Assembly: GCF_900142475.1 (NCBI RefSeq)
Contig: NZ_FRAY01000009.1
Coordinates: 1 to 64,000 of the forward strand
Origin: Fibrobacter sp. UWH4
GTDB taxonomy: Bacteria > Fibrobacterota > Fibrobacteria > Fibrobacterales > Fibrobacteraceae
Direction of reading: 5' to 3'
DNA length: 64,000 bases
In this document: positions 63,048 to 64,000 of the stretch, piece after piece
Position numbering within the stretch: position 1 is the first letter of the stretch
How the letters are laid out: every line of letters begins with the position of its first letter
Notes under the pieces: generated by a model
Seen by the model: the letters and a program-made list of their open reading frames with translations, nothing else
Told to the model about the DNA's origin: nothing
The model's database searches: none
Program-made: the position numbers and the translations under genes

Positions 63048-63750
63048 TTTCTTTTGCTTCAAGAATAGCTCTCATCATGTAAAAATCTTCAGGTGTAGTG
63101 ATTTTTATATTCTCTTTGGGACCATCAATTAAGAAAAGTTTATAGCCGGATGCTTGCATCAAAGTGCAACTGTCGATAAAATTGTCTTGACCACCTGCGA
63201 TAGCTTTTTCCTGCGCAGCAAGAATATCTTTGAGCCAAAAACTTTGGGGGGCTTTCGCTACACGAGAATTTTTTCGGCTGGGAACATAATCAATGGACGA
63301 GGATTCCTCTGTGACCACCAAGATGGTTTCTTGCACGGGGGATGTTGTTATTGCAGAACCGTTCTTTTGCACTGATTCAATGTTTCTCGTGATAACGTCA
63401 GCGTTAATAAGGGGACGAACGCCATCATGAATTAGAACAATGCTGTTCTCGTCGGTTGAAATTTCCTTCGCTGCACAAAGTCCATTATAAATGGACATTT
63501 GACCGGTTTTCCCTCCAGGAACAACTTTCTTCACTTTCTCAATTCGATATTTGTATAGGAGTTCCTTAAGATAGGGAATGTATTCTTCCACACATGCAAT
63601 GACAATGGCGTCTATTTGTGGATGCTTTTCAAAATGTTCAAGGGTATGTATAATTATTGGTTTGTTATACATTTCAAGGAATTGCTTTGGACGTTCAACG
63701 CTATGCATCCGTTGTCCAACACCTCCGGCGAAAATTACAGCTGTATTCAT
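63025..63750 (-). CDS. IspD/TarI-type cytidylyltransferase
   Basis: CTP-dependent nucleotidyltransferase of 241 residues: AVIFAGGVGQRM (residues 4-15), PKQFLEMYNKPIIIHTLE, VPGGKTGQMSIYNGL, VLIHDGVRPLI, and KITTPEDFYM. The family includes IspD (isoprenoid) and TarI (ribitol-5-phosphate). With LicD and an SDR beside it, a CDP-polyol or CDP-sugar for surface glycans is more likely than isoprenoid synthesis. The ATG at 63750 has GGGTG upstream; the frame is open 45 bases further. Confidence 0.85.
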   Translation of the reverse strand: MNTAVIFAGGVGQRMHSVERPKQFLEMYNKPIIIHTLEHFEKHPQIDAIVIACVEEYIPYLKELLYKYRIEKVKKVVPGGKTGQMSIYNGLCAAKEISTDENSIVLIHDGVRPLINADVITRNIESVQKNGSAITTSPVQETILVVTEESSSIDYVPSRKNSRVAKAPQSFWLKDILAAQEKAIAGGQDNFIDSCTLMQASGYKLFLIDGPKENIKITTPEDFYMMRAILEAKENAQIYGF

Positions 63751-63799
63751 GGAATCACCCTTTATTTCTCTTTTTAATATACCTTTTTCATACATATTA

Positions 63800-63879
63800 G
63801 GCTATGAAAACCTCACAAAAATGGTTCATTATCACACTCAATTATTAGATTTAAGTAAGTCTTATCTGGAACAATAGCT
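63800..63879 (+). pseudogene. Remnant of a LicD C-terminus
   Basis: The short frame ending VHYHTQLLDLSKSYLEQ (stop at 63877-63879) resembles the LicD end at 61965, PHHIEFMDLNKSYLDD. Nothing upstream of it matches LicD. It probably marks a recombination junction within the glycan locus. Confidence 0.4.
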
Positions 63880-64000
63880 ATGAAACGAGAATATGTTTCC
63901 TTCGATGTTTTTGATACCTGCTTGATTCGCCGGTGTGGCCGCCCATACAAAATTTGGGACTTGATGGCAGATCGGCTGTTTGAAAAAGATTATTCTCGCG
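63880..64000 (+). CDS. HAD-superfamily protein, truncated by the window end
   Basis: The first 40 residues (REYVSFDVFDTCLIRRCGRPYKIWDLMADRLFE) carry the HAD motif I DVFDT with the nucleophile Asp and general Asp. Such proteins in polysaccharide loci are often large HAD-glycosyltransferase fusions or phosphatases. The stop lies outside the window. Confidence 0.7.
   Translation, partial: MKREYVSFDVFDTCLIRRCGRPYKIWDLMADRLFEKDYSR

Overview
The window looks like chromosomal DNA of a Fibrobacter species (phylum Fibrobacterota). Lineage markers are a FISUMP-domain exported protein (3924-5351), a TIGR02147-type regulator (25158-26000), and a GH16 beta-glucanase whose catalytic half precedes the strand that is N-terminal in ordinary lichenases (9408-10553), the circular permutation known from F. 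succinogenes. Short lipoprotein signal peptides, Gram-negative type IV pilus genes and a housekeeping core with even codon use fit this. I recognised no rRNA, tRNA or CRISPR.

Layout. (1) 1-31500 is mostly core: an AlgX-like protein; the minus-strand set sufS-tcdA-dtd; epmA; a TlpA-like lipoprotein; pilT-pilC; the GH16 enzyme; pflB; a GH3 enzyme; a GIY-YIG gene bracketed by palindromic repeats; GT2-topB; sstT; the queuosine pair queF-yhhQ; tex; a small toxin-antitoxin pair; a TIGR02147 regulator coupled to a LamG-type lipoprotein and followed by 66-bp tandem repeats; a ferredoxin; argB-argD; and an Rpn nuclease. (2) 31750-48143 is a surface-polysaccharide locus, strongly AT-rich over about 33000-40300 and 43600-47000. 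It has six glycosyltransferases, an EpsG-like polymerase, a Wzx flippase, an amino-sugar cassette (aminotransferase, ATP-grasp ligase, PLP-fold protein, GNAT), UDP-galactopyranose mutase and a frameshifted acyltransferase. (3) 48174-52076 is a mobile or toxin-rich strip: an IS3 remnant, a frameshifted HEPN-like gene, a RhuM gene flanked by repeats, and a three-gene DUF3791/DUF3990 module. (4) 52130-60050 is the most unusual part. A complete type IV pilin gene on the plus strand faces a promoterless, N-terminally missing pilin cassette on the minus strand. The cassette starts four bases after the stop codon of a tyrosine recombinase. Pilin gene and cassette share a perfect 38-bp inverted repeat exactly where their homology begins. 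Between them, and again beyond the recombinase, lie two paralogous gene pairs (GT-C-like membrane protein plus sulfatase-like protein) in opposite orientations. (5) 60077-64000 begins a second glycan region (GT4, LicD, NAD-dependent epimerase, IspD/TarI-type cytidylyltransferase, HAD protein).

Reading of the whole. PilT and PilC give the cell a retractile pilus, and the pilA locus appears built to exchange the exposed part of the pilin by DNA inversion. The polysaccharide loci around it are also mosaic and carry single-base frameshifts, so this end of the window behaves as a variable cell-surface region. The inversion model is inference from sequence architecture. It has not been tested here.
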